This document shows positions 1 to 7,366 of a stretch of 64,000 bases of DNA, one piece after another. The notes beneath the pieces were generated by a model. That model saw nothing but the letters and a program-made list of their open reading frames with translations. It did not search any database and had not been told where the DNA came from. Location of the stretch: positions 186,001 to 250,000 of the forward strand of contig CASEGL010000001.1 in the NCBI GenBank assembly GCA_949287525.1. The letters run 5' to 3'. Numbering within the stretch: position 1 is the first letter of the stretch; the number at the start of each line of letters is the position of its first letter. This stretch comes from an uncultured Rikenellaceae bacterium. GTDB lineage: Bacteria > Bacteroidota > Bacteroidia > Bacteroidales > Rikenellaceae. The position numbers and the translations under genes are program-made.

Positions 1-229
1 CTCCTTCTAACTGTTGTTGGTGACATCTTATGTCTTGACCAGGGAACAATATCTTATGGGATAATAATGTGGTTAAAACAGCAATTATGCCGCGATTATG
101 TTCCGCACTATTTACTATCAACTTTACCTGATTTGTCATATCTATAGACAAATCTGCCGAGAAACTGTTGTCAGCTACTGCCCTAACGGCATCATTATAT
201 GTATTTTCAAGTAGTTCTTTATATCCCAT
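1..229 (-). CDS. N-terminal part of a putative type II restriction endonuclease (runs off the window)
   Basis: An open frame starts at ATG 229 and is still open at the window edge, giving 76 codons (begins MGYKELLENTYNDAVRAVAD). Its start lies 7 nt after the stop of the C5 methyltransferase gene on the same strand, so the two are almost certainly co-transcribed. The end of the visible part (FPGQDIRCHQQQLEGG-like) resembles the QDIR-H segment I recall from some type II restriction enzymes, but I cannot assign a named family from the fragment. The restriction-enzyme call rests mainly on the tight linkage to the methyltransferase. The gene shares the AT-rich composition of the island and is unlike the core genes beyond 3431. 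Confidence 0.6.
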   Translation of the reverse strand, partial: MGYKELLENTYNDAVRAVADNSFSADLSIDMTNQVKLIVNSAEHNRGIIAVLTTLLSHKILFPGQDIRCHQQQLEG

Positions 230-236
230 GTCAAAA

Positions 237-1217
237 TCAGATAAAAAATTGTGCCCTTATTTCTTTTGCCAATTCAGCAATCATAGGTACGCATACTGAA
301 TTTCCCAACTGCTTATATTGTTCGCTCGTAGGACTTATTTTCTTGTAAGATTCCGGAAATCCCATTAATCTCCAACATTCATCCAATGTCAATTTCCTGA
401 CCCTGTTATCTGCTGTAAGTATAAAGTAGCGTCCGGAGGTCTCTTGAGAAGGTAATGTTGGATGAACCCCATAAACAGAATAAATTCTGTTTGGCTGTTT
501 ATGCACACGAGATAAATTTTCTGTGCCATTCCTTACCCCGACCTTTCGTATAGACTTATTTCTATACCCAACAAACATCAAACCTGAAATCGGTTGTTGT
601 TTTGGGTTGTCAATCAAAGTATATTCATCTCGTTTAAGATATTCAAAATTACCCGATTTATCAAGAAAGTCAATTAATTGTACTTTAGGCATCTTCTTGA
701 CAAAATCAAACTTGAACTGTCCAATATATGATGCTACTATGATTATTCTTTCTCTGTTCTGCGGCACCCCAAAATCAGATGCGTTGAATACCTTCCATGA
801 GACATTATATCCATAAGATTCTAATGTGTTTAGAATTACGGATAGCGTTTTCCCATTGTCGTGGTGAACAAGATGTTTCACGTTCTCTAAAAAAACAACA
901 GGAGGTCTTTTACTTTCTATAATGCGGCAAATCTCAAAAAAAAGATTCCCACGAGAATCCTCAAAACCTTTTTGTTTACCTGAAATACTAAATGGCTGAC
1001 AAGGGAATCCGGCACATAATATGGAGTGTTTTGGAATGTCTTCAACTTCGACTTTACATATATCGCCCAATGGCATATCGCTAAAATTTTGGTAGTATGT
1101 TTTTCTACATTCCTCATTTATGTCGGAAGACATTACGCAATGGAACCCCGCTTGTTCCATTCCAATTCGTATTCCGCCTACACCACAAAACAAATCAATA
1201 AAAGTTACTGTCTCCAT
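237..1217 (-). CDS. DNA (cytosine-5-)-methyltransferase of a type II restriction-modification system
   Basis: A 326-aa protein with the ordered motifs of C5-cytosine methyltransferases. FIDLFCGVGG (6-15) binds S-adenosylmethionine. GFPCQPFS (70-77) carries the catalytic Cys73. ENV (111-113) and QNRERI (153-158) follow, and QLGNSV (303-308) is the C-terminal motif X. The segment from about 190 to 275 is the variable target-recognition region; the recognition sequence cannot be read from it. The enzyme methylates host DNA to protect it from the endonuclease encoded 7 nt downstream. The gene begins only 14 nt after the stop of a transposase gene, so it may lack its own promoter and depend on read-through. 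Composition is AT-rich, as expected for an acquired module. Confidence 0.95.
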   Translation of the reverse strand: METVTFIDLFCGVGGIRIGMEQAGFHCVMSSDINEECRKTYYQNFSDMPLGDICKVEVEDIPKHSILCAGFPCQPFSISGKQKGFEDSRGNLFFEICRIIESKRPPVVFLENVKHLVHHDNGKTLSVILNTLESYGYNVSWKVFNASDFGVPQNRERIIIVASYIGQFKFDFVKKMPKVQLIDFLDKSGNFEYLKRDEYTLIDNPKQQPISGLMFVGYRNKSIRKVGVRNGTENLSRVHKQPNRIYSVYGVHPTLPSQETSGRYFILTADNRVRKLTLDECWRLMGFPESYKKISPTSEQYKQLGNSVCVPMIAELAKEIRAQFFI

Positions 1218-1231
1218 TTTGTGTTTTATCT

Positions 1232-2167
1232 TTATTTTACCGCAAGTTCCACCAGAGCCTCGAAAGCCTCCTTCCCGTCCCTGTGGTTCAGACGGTAGCA
1301 GAACTCATTCACGTACTTCTGCATATACTTAACCGATACGTTGTGGAATACACCATACACGCCACGTTTCAATACAGCCCAGAAACTTTCTATCCCGTTT
1401 GTGTGGATTCCGTCTCCGAGTGAATATGCAACGGTGTGGTCTATCTTCAACCGTATAAAGTTACAATCATTTTCTTTGTCGAGGATATTGTATCCAGAAA
1501 ATTGGTCGGTCATAACGGTGGTGTTTTTCTTGCATACCTTTTTCAGTACGTTGAAAAGTTGCTTGCCGCTTAATTGCTTCCCTTCTTCGTTGTAATTGGC
1601 GACAACGGCATGTACTTTGCCAGTATTACGTTCTTTCACTCCGATTACAGGTGTCTTGGAAGTACCGCGACCTCTTTTCGGCTTATTCTCATTGTCTTTG
1701 TCTTTATTTTCGTCCGAGTGATTGTTGTCCTTGCGAGGTTTTCCACCTACATAGGTTTCATCAATCTCTACTATGGCCTCAAATGTTTCTTTATATTCCT
1801 CTTTCTCCATAGCCTTGCGGATTTGATGCAGCATACGCCATGCAGACTGATAAGAACCCATTCCTAACTCTCTTTTCAGTTGCAACGCCGATATACCTTT
1901 CCGGGATATGATAACAAGATTCATCGCATATAGCCACATACGTAAGTCAAGGTGGGTATTCTCGAATATCGTACCTTTCAGGGCGGAGAACTCAGACTTG
2001 CAGTTGTTGCAGTACAGAAACCTGTGGTTGTATTTCTGATGGTATATGCCCTTGTGTACGCATCCGCACTTCGGACACACATAGCCGTCCCTGTACTTCG
2101 TCTCCACGATGAAGTCTATCGCGCTGTTCTCGTCAGGAAATCTCTTCGTAAACTCAAAGTAAGTCAT
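1232..2167 (-). CDS. IS1595-family (ISXO2-like) transposase
   Basis: A 311-aa protein. An N-terminal zinc ribbon (Cys31, Cys34, Cys53, Cys56) is followed by an ISXO2-like DDE-type core. EIDETYVGG near residue 136 holds the first acidic residue, VMTDQFSGY the second, and HTNGIESFWAVLKRG the third conserved block. A longer reading from a TTG at 2191 is possible, but that codon lies inside the -7 promoter box, so the ATG at 2167 is preferred. The region between the zinc ribbon and catalytic blocks carries a lysine/asparagine-rich insert (about 145-170). No convincing terminal inverted repeats or target-site duplication were found, so the copy may be immobile. It lies directly upstream of the methyltransferase on the same strand. 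Confidence 0.9.
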   Translation of the reverse strand: MTYFEFTKRFPDENSAIDFIVETKYRDGYVCPKCGCVHKGIYHQKYNHRFLYCNNCKSEFSALKGTIFENTHLDLRMWLYAMNLVIISRKGISALQLKRELGMGSYQSAWRMLHQIRKAMEKEEYKETFEAIVEIDETYVGGKPRKDNNHSDENKDKDNENKPKRGRGTSKTPVIGVKERNTGKVHAVVANYNEEGKQLSGKQLFNVLKKVCKKNTTVMTDQFSGYNILDKENDCNFIRLKIDHTVAYSLGDGIHTNGIESFWAVLKRGVYGVFHNVSVKYMQKYVNEFCYRLNHRDGKEAFEALVELAVK

Positions 2168-2188
2168 GTGTCGTTCTTTTTGTCGGAA

Positions 2189-2219
2189 CAAAGATACGAC
2201 TAATTATTCATATTTACAA
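2189..2219 (-). promoter_or_regulatory. Bacteroidetes-type promoter of the transposase gene
   Basis: On the minus strand a TATCTTTG -7 box (2189-2196) lies 20 nt from a TTG -33 element (2217-2219), matching the TTTG-N19-21-TAnnTTTG pattern of the phylum's primary sigma factor. It sits 21 nt before the ATG at 2167 and is the only clear promoter upstream of the transposase-methyltransferase-endonuclease run. Confidence 0.75.
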
Positions 2220-2260
2220 GACTAAAGTAGATAATTCCGTTTTTTATTAAACACACAATC

Positions 2261-3430
2261 ATGTCGAATGAAGCTAGTATTTGGAATAAAGTTATGGGGG
2301 CTGCTTTAGCTATGCCCGGTGTAAAGGTCGACAGGGAGGACTTTTTAAAGAAAGAACTACAAAGCTATTGCTCGCAAGAGCAATTGAAACATGCAATAGC
2401 GGGTAAACCTATAGATGGTGTATCCCAAGAGGTGATCAATAGAATTGCCGATGCATGCATCAATAGCCATACAACGAGAGTAACGCTTATTTCTACTGCA
2501 ATGGGCATGCCTGGAGGGCTGACAGTGGGTGCGACTATACCCGCAGATATAGCTCAATATTATTGGCATGTGTTCGTTTTAGCTCAGAAGTTAGCTTACT
2601 TATATGGTTTTCCTGATTTGCAGGATGAGGAGGGAAAGCTGACGGATACAGCTATTGATATGCTAACGTTGTTTGTTGGAGTTATGATGGGCGCTTCTGC
2701 TGCTAACGCTGCTATCCAAGGAGTGGCTCTAGAACTTTCCAAACAAGTTGCCAAAAGATTACCGCAGCAGGCTTTAACCAAGACTGTTTATTATCCAATT
2801 GTCAAACAAATAGCAAAATGGCTTGGAGTAAAATTAACTAAAAATTCTTTTGCAAAAGGGGTGGGAAAGATGATACCACTTGTTGGAGGTTTCCTTTCGG
2901 GAGGAATCACCTTGGCTACCTTTCGTCCAAGTGCGAAGAGACTTCAGCATCATTTACAGAAGGTTATGTTTGAGATGTCTGGGACAAAGGAAAGCTATCA
3001 TGATGACAATATAGCAGAACAATATGCTAACTTTGAAGATATAACAGACGACCCAATACGAGAAAATGATCAAACGGCAAACAAGGAAATGCTCTCTTTA
3101 ATGGTGCTCATCAATGCGGCTCGGATAGATCATAACTTCACAGAAGCAAAAAGAAACTTTATCAATGATGAGATTAAGAACTCTTCACTGCCAGAGGAGG
3201 AAATGTTGTCGCTTATTGACTCATACAATGCTGGACAAACATTTCAAGTTAATTTGAATGTCTTCAAAGAGGATGATTTGTATGCGGTCGTCCTTGTAAA
3301 GAAATTGATATGTCTGTATAAATTAGATGAGAAGATCAGTCTTACAGAAAAAATTTATTTAAGAAAAATTGTAAGAGAATTAGGATATACTCCTGAAGAT
3401 ATACAAGATCTTATTAATATAGCAGAGTGA
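2261..3430 (+). CDS. EcsC-family protein with a TerB-like C-terminal domain
   Basis: A 389-aa protein of unknown function. Residues about 10-235 look like an EcsC-family domain, with glycine-rich amphipathic or hydrophobic segments at about 75-116 (LISTAMGMPGGLTVGATIPA), 134-160 and 199-221. The C-terminal part (about 280-385) is an all-helical acidic segment of the TerB-like kind, with repeated LINAARIDHNF and KLDEKISLTEKIYLRKI blocks. There is no signal peptide, so it is probably cytosolic and membrane-associated. It is transcribed divergently from the transposase/restriction-modification run, is AT-rich, and ends exactly where the GC-rich core genome begins. Its place beside a restriction system makes a defence or stress role possible, but this is inference only. 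Confidence 0.65.
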   Translation: MSNEASIWNKVMGAALAMPGVKVDREDFLKKELQSYCSQEQLKHAIAGKPIDGVSQEVINRIADACINSHTTRVTLISTAMGMPGGLTVGATIPADIAQYYWHVFVLAQKLAYLYGFPDLQDEEGKLTDTAIDMLTLFVGVMMGASAANAAIQGVALELSKQVAKRLPQQALTKTVYYPIVKQIAKWLGVKLTKNSFAKGVGKMIPLVGGFLSGGITLATFRPSAKRLQHHLQKVMFEMSGTKESYHDDNIAEQYANFEDITDDPIRENDQTANKEMLSLMVLINAARIDHNFTEAKRNFINDEIKNSSLPEEEMLSLIDSYNAGQTFQVNLNVFKEDDLYAVVLVKKLICLYKLDEKISLTEKIYLRKIVRELGYTPEDIQDLINIAE

Positions 3431-3640
3431 TCCAGGCATTTCAGCGCGTGTATGGTATTGATCTGTTGCAGTTTGGAAATTTTCGCGCTTTTCTGTCCGC
3501 AGAACGGATCAGATAGGACCTTGTCGAGCAGGTAAAGAACGGCTCGCAGGATGAATGCACGCGTTTATTGACGTATAGCCAGCGGGGCGGGACCTTTCGA
3601 GAGGTTCCGCCCCGCTGTGTGTGGAAGGTTGCCGCGGCCG
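3431..3640. other. Intergenic junction between AT-rich island and core genome
   Basis: About 210 nt between the EcsC-like stop and the fabI stop. Base composition shifts from AT-rich to mixed to GC-rich across it. No tRNA, direct repeat or gene was recognised. Its right part holds the fabI-side hairpin at 3581-3616. Confidence 0.5.
3581..3616 (-). terminator. Hairpin downstream of fabI
   Basis: A 14-bp stem (AGCGGGGCGGGACC pairing with GGTTCCGCCCCGCT, one G-T pair) with an 8-nt loop, 24 nt past the fabI stop. There is no clear T-run, so termination is probable rather than certain. Confidence 0.55.
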
Positions 3641-4504
3641 CTATTTCCGGTTGTGTTTGGAACGGTCGTTCTTCACGTCGCGGTACTCCAGGCCCTCGTT
3701 GTAGACGTGCATGGCCTGCATGCTCATACCCATGCTCGAATAGCCGCCGTCGTGGTAGAGGTTCTGCATGGTCACCTTGCGGGTGAGGTCCGAGAAGAGC
3801 GTGATGATGTAGTCGGCACACTCGGCTGCCGTCGCATTGCCCAGCGGCGACATCCGCTCGGCAAAGTCCATCAGGTTGTCGAGCCCCATCACGCCGCTGC
3901 CGGCCGTGGTCAGCGTCGGCGACTGCGACACCGTATTGATGCGGATGTTCTTCTCGCGACCATAAATGTAACCGAAGCTGCGGGCAATGGACTCGAGCAT
4001 GGCCTTGGCATCGGCCATATCGTTGTAGCCGTACAGCGTCCGCTGCGCCGCAATGTAGGAGAGCGCCACGACCGACCCCCACTCCTCGATGGCGTCGAGC
4101 TTGCGGCAGGTCTGGATCACCTTGTGGAACGAAATGGCCGAAATATCGACCGTCTTCTGGTAATAGTCGTAGTCGAGATCGTCGTAGGTACGTCCCTTGC
4201 GTACGTTGGGCGACATGCCGATCGAGTGCAGCACGAAGTCGAAGCGGCCGCCCAGCTGTTCCATGCCTTTGGTGACGAGATGCTCCAGATCGGCCACATT
4301 GGTGGCGTCGGCCGGAATGACCACCGCGCCGCACTGCTCGGCCAGCCGGTCGATCGTGCCCATGCGGATCGAAACGGGCGTATTGGTGAGCACGATCTGT
4401 GCCCCTTCCTCGTGTGCCCGTTCGGCCACTTTCCAGGCGATGGATTTGTCATTGAGCGCGCCGAAGATCAGGCCGCGCTTTCCTTTCAGAAGGTTGTATG
4501 CCAT
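3641..4504 (-). CDS. fabI: Enoyl-[acyl-carrier-protein] reductase (NADH), FabI type
   Basis: A 287-aa short-chain dehydrogenase of the FabI class, which reduces the trans-2-enoyl-ACP double bond in the last step of each fatty-acid elongation round. The active-site layout matches FabI closely: Tyr150, Tyr160 and Lys167 in the SY-x9-Y-x6-K arrangement. The N-terminus (LLKGKRGLIFGALNDKSIAWK) has the atypical FabI nucleotide-binding loop. The C-terminal tail is basic. It is the last gene of a minus-strand run and starts 59 nt after the pdxB stop. The protein is soluble and cytosolic and is the usual target of triclosan-type inhibitors in this family. Confidence 0.95.
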   Translation of the reverse strand: MAYNLLKGKRGLIFGALNDKSIAWKVAERAHEEGAQIVLTNTPVSIRMGTIDRLAEQCGAVVIPADATNVADLEHLVTKGMEQLGGRFDFVLHSIGMSPNVRKGRTYDDLDYDYYQKTVDISAISFHKVIQTCRKLDAIEEWGSVVALSYIAAQRTLYGYNDMADAKAMLESIARSFGYIYGREKNIRINTVSQSPTLTTAGSGVMGLDNLMDFAERMSPLGNATAAECADYIITLFSDLTRKVTMQNLYHDGGYSSMGMSMQAMHVYNEGLEYRDVKNDRSKHNRK

Positions 4505-4563
4505 AGGATTTCAGAAATGATTGTCTAAAACATTAGAATGAGAGGCGGAACGCCGCCCGTCCG

Positions 4564-5589
4564 TCAGAAAAGCTCCTCCCGGAACGCGTACTCCTCCCGA
4601 AACTGTTCAAAACGCTCCGGCTCGGCCTTCAGCGCCGCGCTCTGCCGGGCAATGTCGAAATAGTCGCCGATCCGGCCGCACAAGGCATGCCAATCGATCG
4701 GCTGCCGTTCGACGGGCTGCACCTGCGCCGGATACCACGCCGTCAGCGGCCATCCGTAACGCCGGGCCACGGCACGCACCACCGCCGCCGTGGCATTGGC
4801 CTTGCCCTGCAGCGAATAACCGGCAATATGGGGCGTGGCAAACTGTGCCGCAGCCAGCAGGTTCCGATCGATGGCGGGTTCGTGGGCCCACGTATCGACC
4901 CCCGCCCGGCAACGTCCGGCCGCCAGTGCGGCGAGCCAGACTTCCTCGTCCACCACGCCGCCGCGCGAAGCGTTCAGCACCAGCGCACCGGGCTTCAGCG
5001 CGCGGAAAAAATCCGCGCCGCCCAACCCGCAGGTAGCAAACGTCCCCTGCTGCGTAAAGGGCACATGAAAGGTCACCAGATCCGATTCGGCCGCCAACTG
5101 CGCCAGCGGCACGTAGCCCTGTGCCACTCCCAGCCGTTCCGCCTGCTCGCGGGGCGGATCGGAGCACAGCACCCGGAAGCCCCACGCCTGCGCATAGCGA
5201 GCCACCAGCGAACCGACATGGCCCACTCCCACGACCCCCACCGTCACGGATGCGGGATCGCTCGCCCCGAAGGAGGCCGCCAGCACGGCGGCCACCCATT
5301 GCAGCACCCCGGCGGCATTGCACCCCGGTGCGGAGACCACCTCCACCCCGTGACGGGCACACCACGCCAGATCGATGTGATCGGTGCCGATCGTCGCCGT
5401 AGCAACCAGCCGCACCGGTGATCCGGCCAGCAGTCCGGCGTCGCATCGGGTTCGCGTGCGCACCAGCAACACCTCCGCATCCGCCACGTCGGCGGCCGCA
5501 ATGGCCCGCCCCGGCCGGTAAACGACCTCGGCATAGGGTTCGAGTACCCCCTTGAGATAGGGGATCTTGTCATCGGCAACGATTTTCAT
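4564..5589 (-). CDS. pdxB: 4-phosphoerythronate dehydrogenase
   Basis: A 341-aa D-2-hydroxyacid dehydrogenase of the PdxB type, which oxidises 4-phosphoerythronate in the DXP-dependent pyridoxal 5'-phosphate pathway. The NAD-binding loop is GVGHVG (121-126). Catalytic-domain features include LNASRGGVVDE and the histidine in TPHIAGYS. The C-terminal 55 residues (QPIDWHALCGRIGDYFDI onward) form the dimerisation extension that separates PdxB from SerA-like relatives. It lies between birA (39 nt upstream) and fabI on the same strand, so it may be part of one transcript. Length is slightly below the 370-380 aa of enterobacterial PdxB. Confidence 0.9.
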   Translation of the reverse strand: MKIVADDKIPYLKGVLEPYAEVVYRPGRAIAAADVADAEVLLVRTRTRCDAGLLAGSPVRLVATATIGTDHIDLAWCARHGVEVVSAPGCNAAGVLQWVAAVLAASFGASDPASVTVGVVGVGHVGSLVARYAQAWGFRVLCSDPPREQAERLGVAQGYVPLAQLAAESDLVTFHVPFTQQGTFATCGLGGADFFRALKPGALVLNASRGGVVDEEVWLAALAAGRCRAGVDTWAHEPAIDRNLLAAAQFATPHIAGYSLQGKANATAAVVRAVARRYGWPLTAWYPAQVQPVERQPIDWHALCGRIGDYFDIARQSAALKAEPERFEQFREEYAFREELF

Positions 5590-5628
5590 GATATACTCTC
5601 CGAACTGCGGCCGTACATGCCGACCGCG

Positions 5629-6360
5629 TCACAAAACAAATTCGATTTCACGAAAGAGAAAGCCACGCACCCGACCGTCGATCTCCACCTGCAGGGTGCC
5701 GTCGGAGGCCACCCCGCGGATCGTACCGACCACCTCGCCCTCGCCCGGCACGAAGAAGCGCCCCGGCCGCCCCAGCCGGTAGATGACCGCCCGGTAATCC
5801 TGCTCCGTATACGCCGCCCCGTCGGGTTCCGTCAGCCGGTCGTACCGCGCGCCGAAGCAGCGGTAGAAGGTGTCGAACACCTCCCGCACGGCGTAGGTCT
5901 GCCCCGTGAGCGTCCGCATCGAGCAGGGATTCGGTACCCACTCCGGGAATTCGGTCTGATTGACATTGATGCCGATCCCCAGCAGCGAACGGGCCAGTAC
6001 CCCCTTTTCGAGCGTGTGCTCGATCAGCATGCCGCAGACTTTCCGGTCGCCGACATAGACATCGTTCGTCCACTTGATCTGCGCCGCGATGCCGTAGTGC
6101 GCGAGCGTATCGACCACGGCCAGTGCCGCAATCTCCGACAGCAGGAACTGCCGCGCCACGGGCAGAAAAGTCGGCTCGACAACCAGCGTAAAGGTGAGGT
6201 TCTCGCCGGGAGCCGTCACCCAGCGGTGGCCCCGCTGTCCGCGGCCGGCCGTCTGGCTGACGGCAATCACCGCATCGCCGTGACGGTAGCGCGACCGGTC
6301 GGCCGCCTCGGTGTTGGTCGAGCCGCACTCGTCCAGTACGCGGATGGTTCCGTTCAACAT
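5629..6360 (-). CDS. birA: Biotin--[acetyl-CoA-carboxylase] ligase
   Basis: A 243-aa monofunctional biotin protein ligase that attaches biotin to carboxyl-carrier proteins. The biotin/AMP loop GRGQRGHRW is at 39-47, and KWTNDVYVG carries the catalytic lysine region. GIGINVNQ and the small C-terminal beta domain (from about 195) are also present. The DNA-binding N-terminal domain of E. coli BirA is absent, so it is not expected to act as a repressor. The ATG at 6360 was chosen because upstream in-frame codons overlap the preceding gene; the gene starts 4 nt after that stop, suggesting translational coupling. Confidence 0.93.
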   Translation of the reverse strand: MLNGTIRVLDECGSTNTEAADRSRYRHGDAVIAVSQTAGRGQRGHRWVTAPGENLTFTLVVEPTFLPVARQFLLSEIAALAVVDTLAHYGIAAQIKWTNDVYVGDRKVCGMLIEHTLEKGVLARSLLGIGINVNQTEFPEWVPNPCSMRTLTGQTYAVREVFDTFYRCFGARYDRLTEPDGAAYTEQDYRAVIYRLGRPGRFFVPGEGEVVGTIRGVASDGTLQVEIDGRVRGFLFREIEFVL

Positions 6361-6364
6361 GCTC

Positions 6365-7366
6365 CTAACGGTGTTTTTTGAATGGATTGTCGTTGAAGCG
6401 CAGGAACGTGTAGCTGATGGCAATCGTTCCCCGCATGTGCAGCATCCGGTACTCCAGGTAGTTGCTTCCCGGCCGGAAGATATCCTTGAAGCCCATCGAA
6501 AAGCGGGCCGTCATCTTGAGGCGCGGCACGATCTGCCACTCGTAGCCCAGCAGCATGCCCACGTCCCAACAGTCGAGATAGTCGTTGAAGACCGGCATGG
6601 CGTCGGGCGGAATCGGGCTGTCGGGCGTCACCATGATGTAGGAGCCGTCCGAACTGGTCACCAGGCCCTTGAGCGGTTTGGTGTCGAAGTTGCTCTTCAG
6701 GATGTAGCTGTAATAGGCACCCAGATAGACCCGGCTGCGGCCGCCGTTGAAGCCGTAGCCGACATAGACGGGCATCTCCAGCATCGAGAAGTCCATCACC
6801 ACATTGGCCGTTCCGCGGAACCGGGTGATCATGTCCTCGCCGTCGGGATTGGGGAGCCGGAACTGCTGTCCCGACACCCACGCCTCGGCATCGATGCCCA
6901 CCTGCTTGTAGGTCAGCTCGGCCGACAGGGAGAACCGTTTCGGCAGAAAGGCCGTGAACGAGAGGCCGAGCGACGGGTTGAGTTTCGGCACGGCGCTCAT
7001 CTTCATCGCGTCGGCGCGCAGGTTGGCCGGCGGCCACGGCACCGCACCGCCGAGGTCGATGCCGGCATGCACGCCGAAGGCGTAACGCCCGCCCCGCTGA
7101 CGCAGGGCACGCTGCAGCCAACTGTCGGTCCGTTTGACCTGCGTCCGCAGTCCGATCGTGTCGCGTCCCTCGCGGGGCCACGACAGGGTCCCCACGGCCA
7201 CGGAATCGTACGAAGGCCGGGGCAACGGCGTCACCTCGCCTGCCAGGCCGGAAGTCGGCCGGAACCCGGCGCCAACGGCCAGACTCGACGGTTCCTGGGC
7301 CTCCACCGTCCACCAGGTGCCGACGATCACCGCGACCGCCAGCACGACAGCACGTTTATTCTTCAT
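6365..7366 (-). CDS. Outer-membrane beta-barrel protein paired with the PCMD lipoprotein
   Basis: A 333-aa protein with an N-terminal signal sequence (hydrophobic 5-22, cut near VEAQ-EP). It is followed by alternating hydrophobic/polar strands and an aromatic-rich C-terminus typical of small outer-membrane barrels (for example LYGYEWQIVPRLKMTAR-like strands and the final TIAISYTFLRF). A low-complexity proline/arginine-rich stretch (35-95) may be a periplasmic or surface loop. Its start overlaps the end of the upstream lipoprotein gene by 11 nt and birA follows after 4 nt. The overlap suggests the barrel and lipoprotein form a unit in the outer membrane. No ligand or transport substrate can be named. 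Confidence 0.75.
   Translation of the reverse strand: MKNKRAVVLAVAVIVGTWWTVEAQEPSSLAVGAGFRPTSGLAGEVTPLPRPSYDSVAVGTLSWPREGRDTIGLRTQVKRTDSWLQRALRQRGGRYAFGVHAGIDLGGAVPWPPANLRADAMKMSAVPKLNPSLGLSFTAFLPKRFSLSAELTYKQVGIDAEAWVSGQQFRLPNPDGEDMITRFRGTANVVMDFSMLEMPVYVGYGFNGGRSRVYLGAYYSYILKSNFDTKPLKGLVTSSDGSYIMVTPDSPIPPDAMPVFNDYLDCWDVGMLLGYEWQIVPRLKMTARFSMGFKDIFRPGSNYLEYRMLHMRGTIAISYTFLRFNDNPFKKHR

Noticed and set aside
3431..3640. tRNA-linked attachment site at the island edge
   Set aside because: No cloverleaf or flanking direct repeat could be found at the junction.
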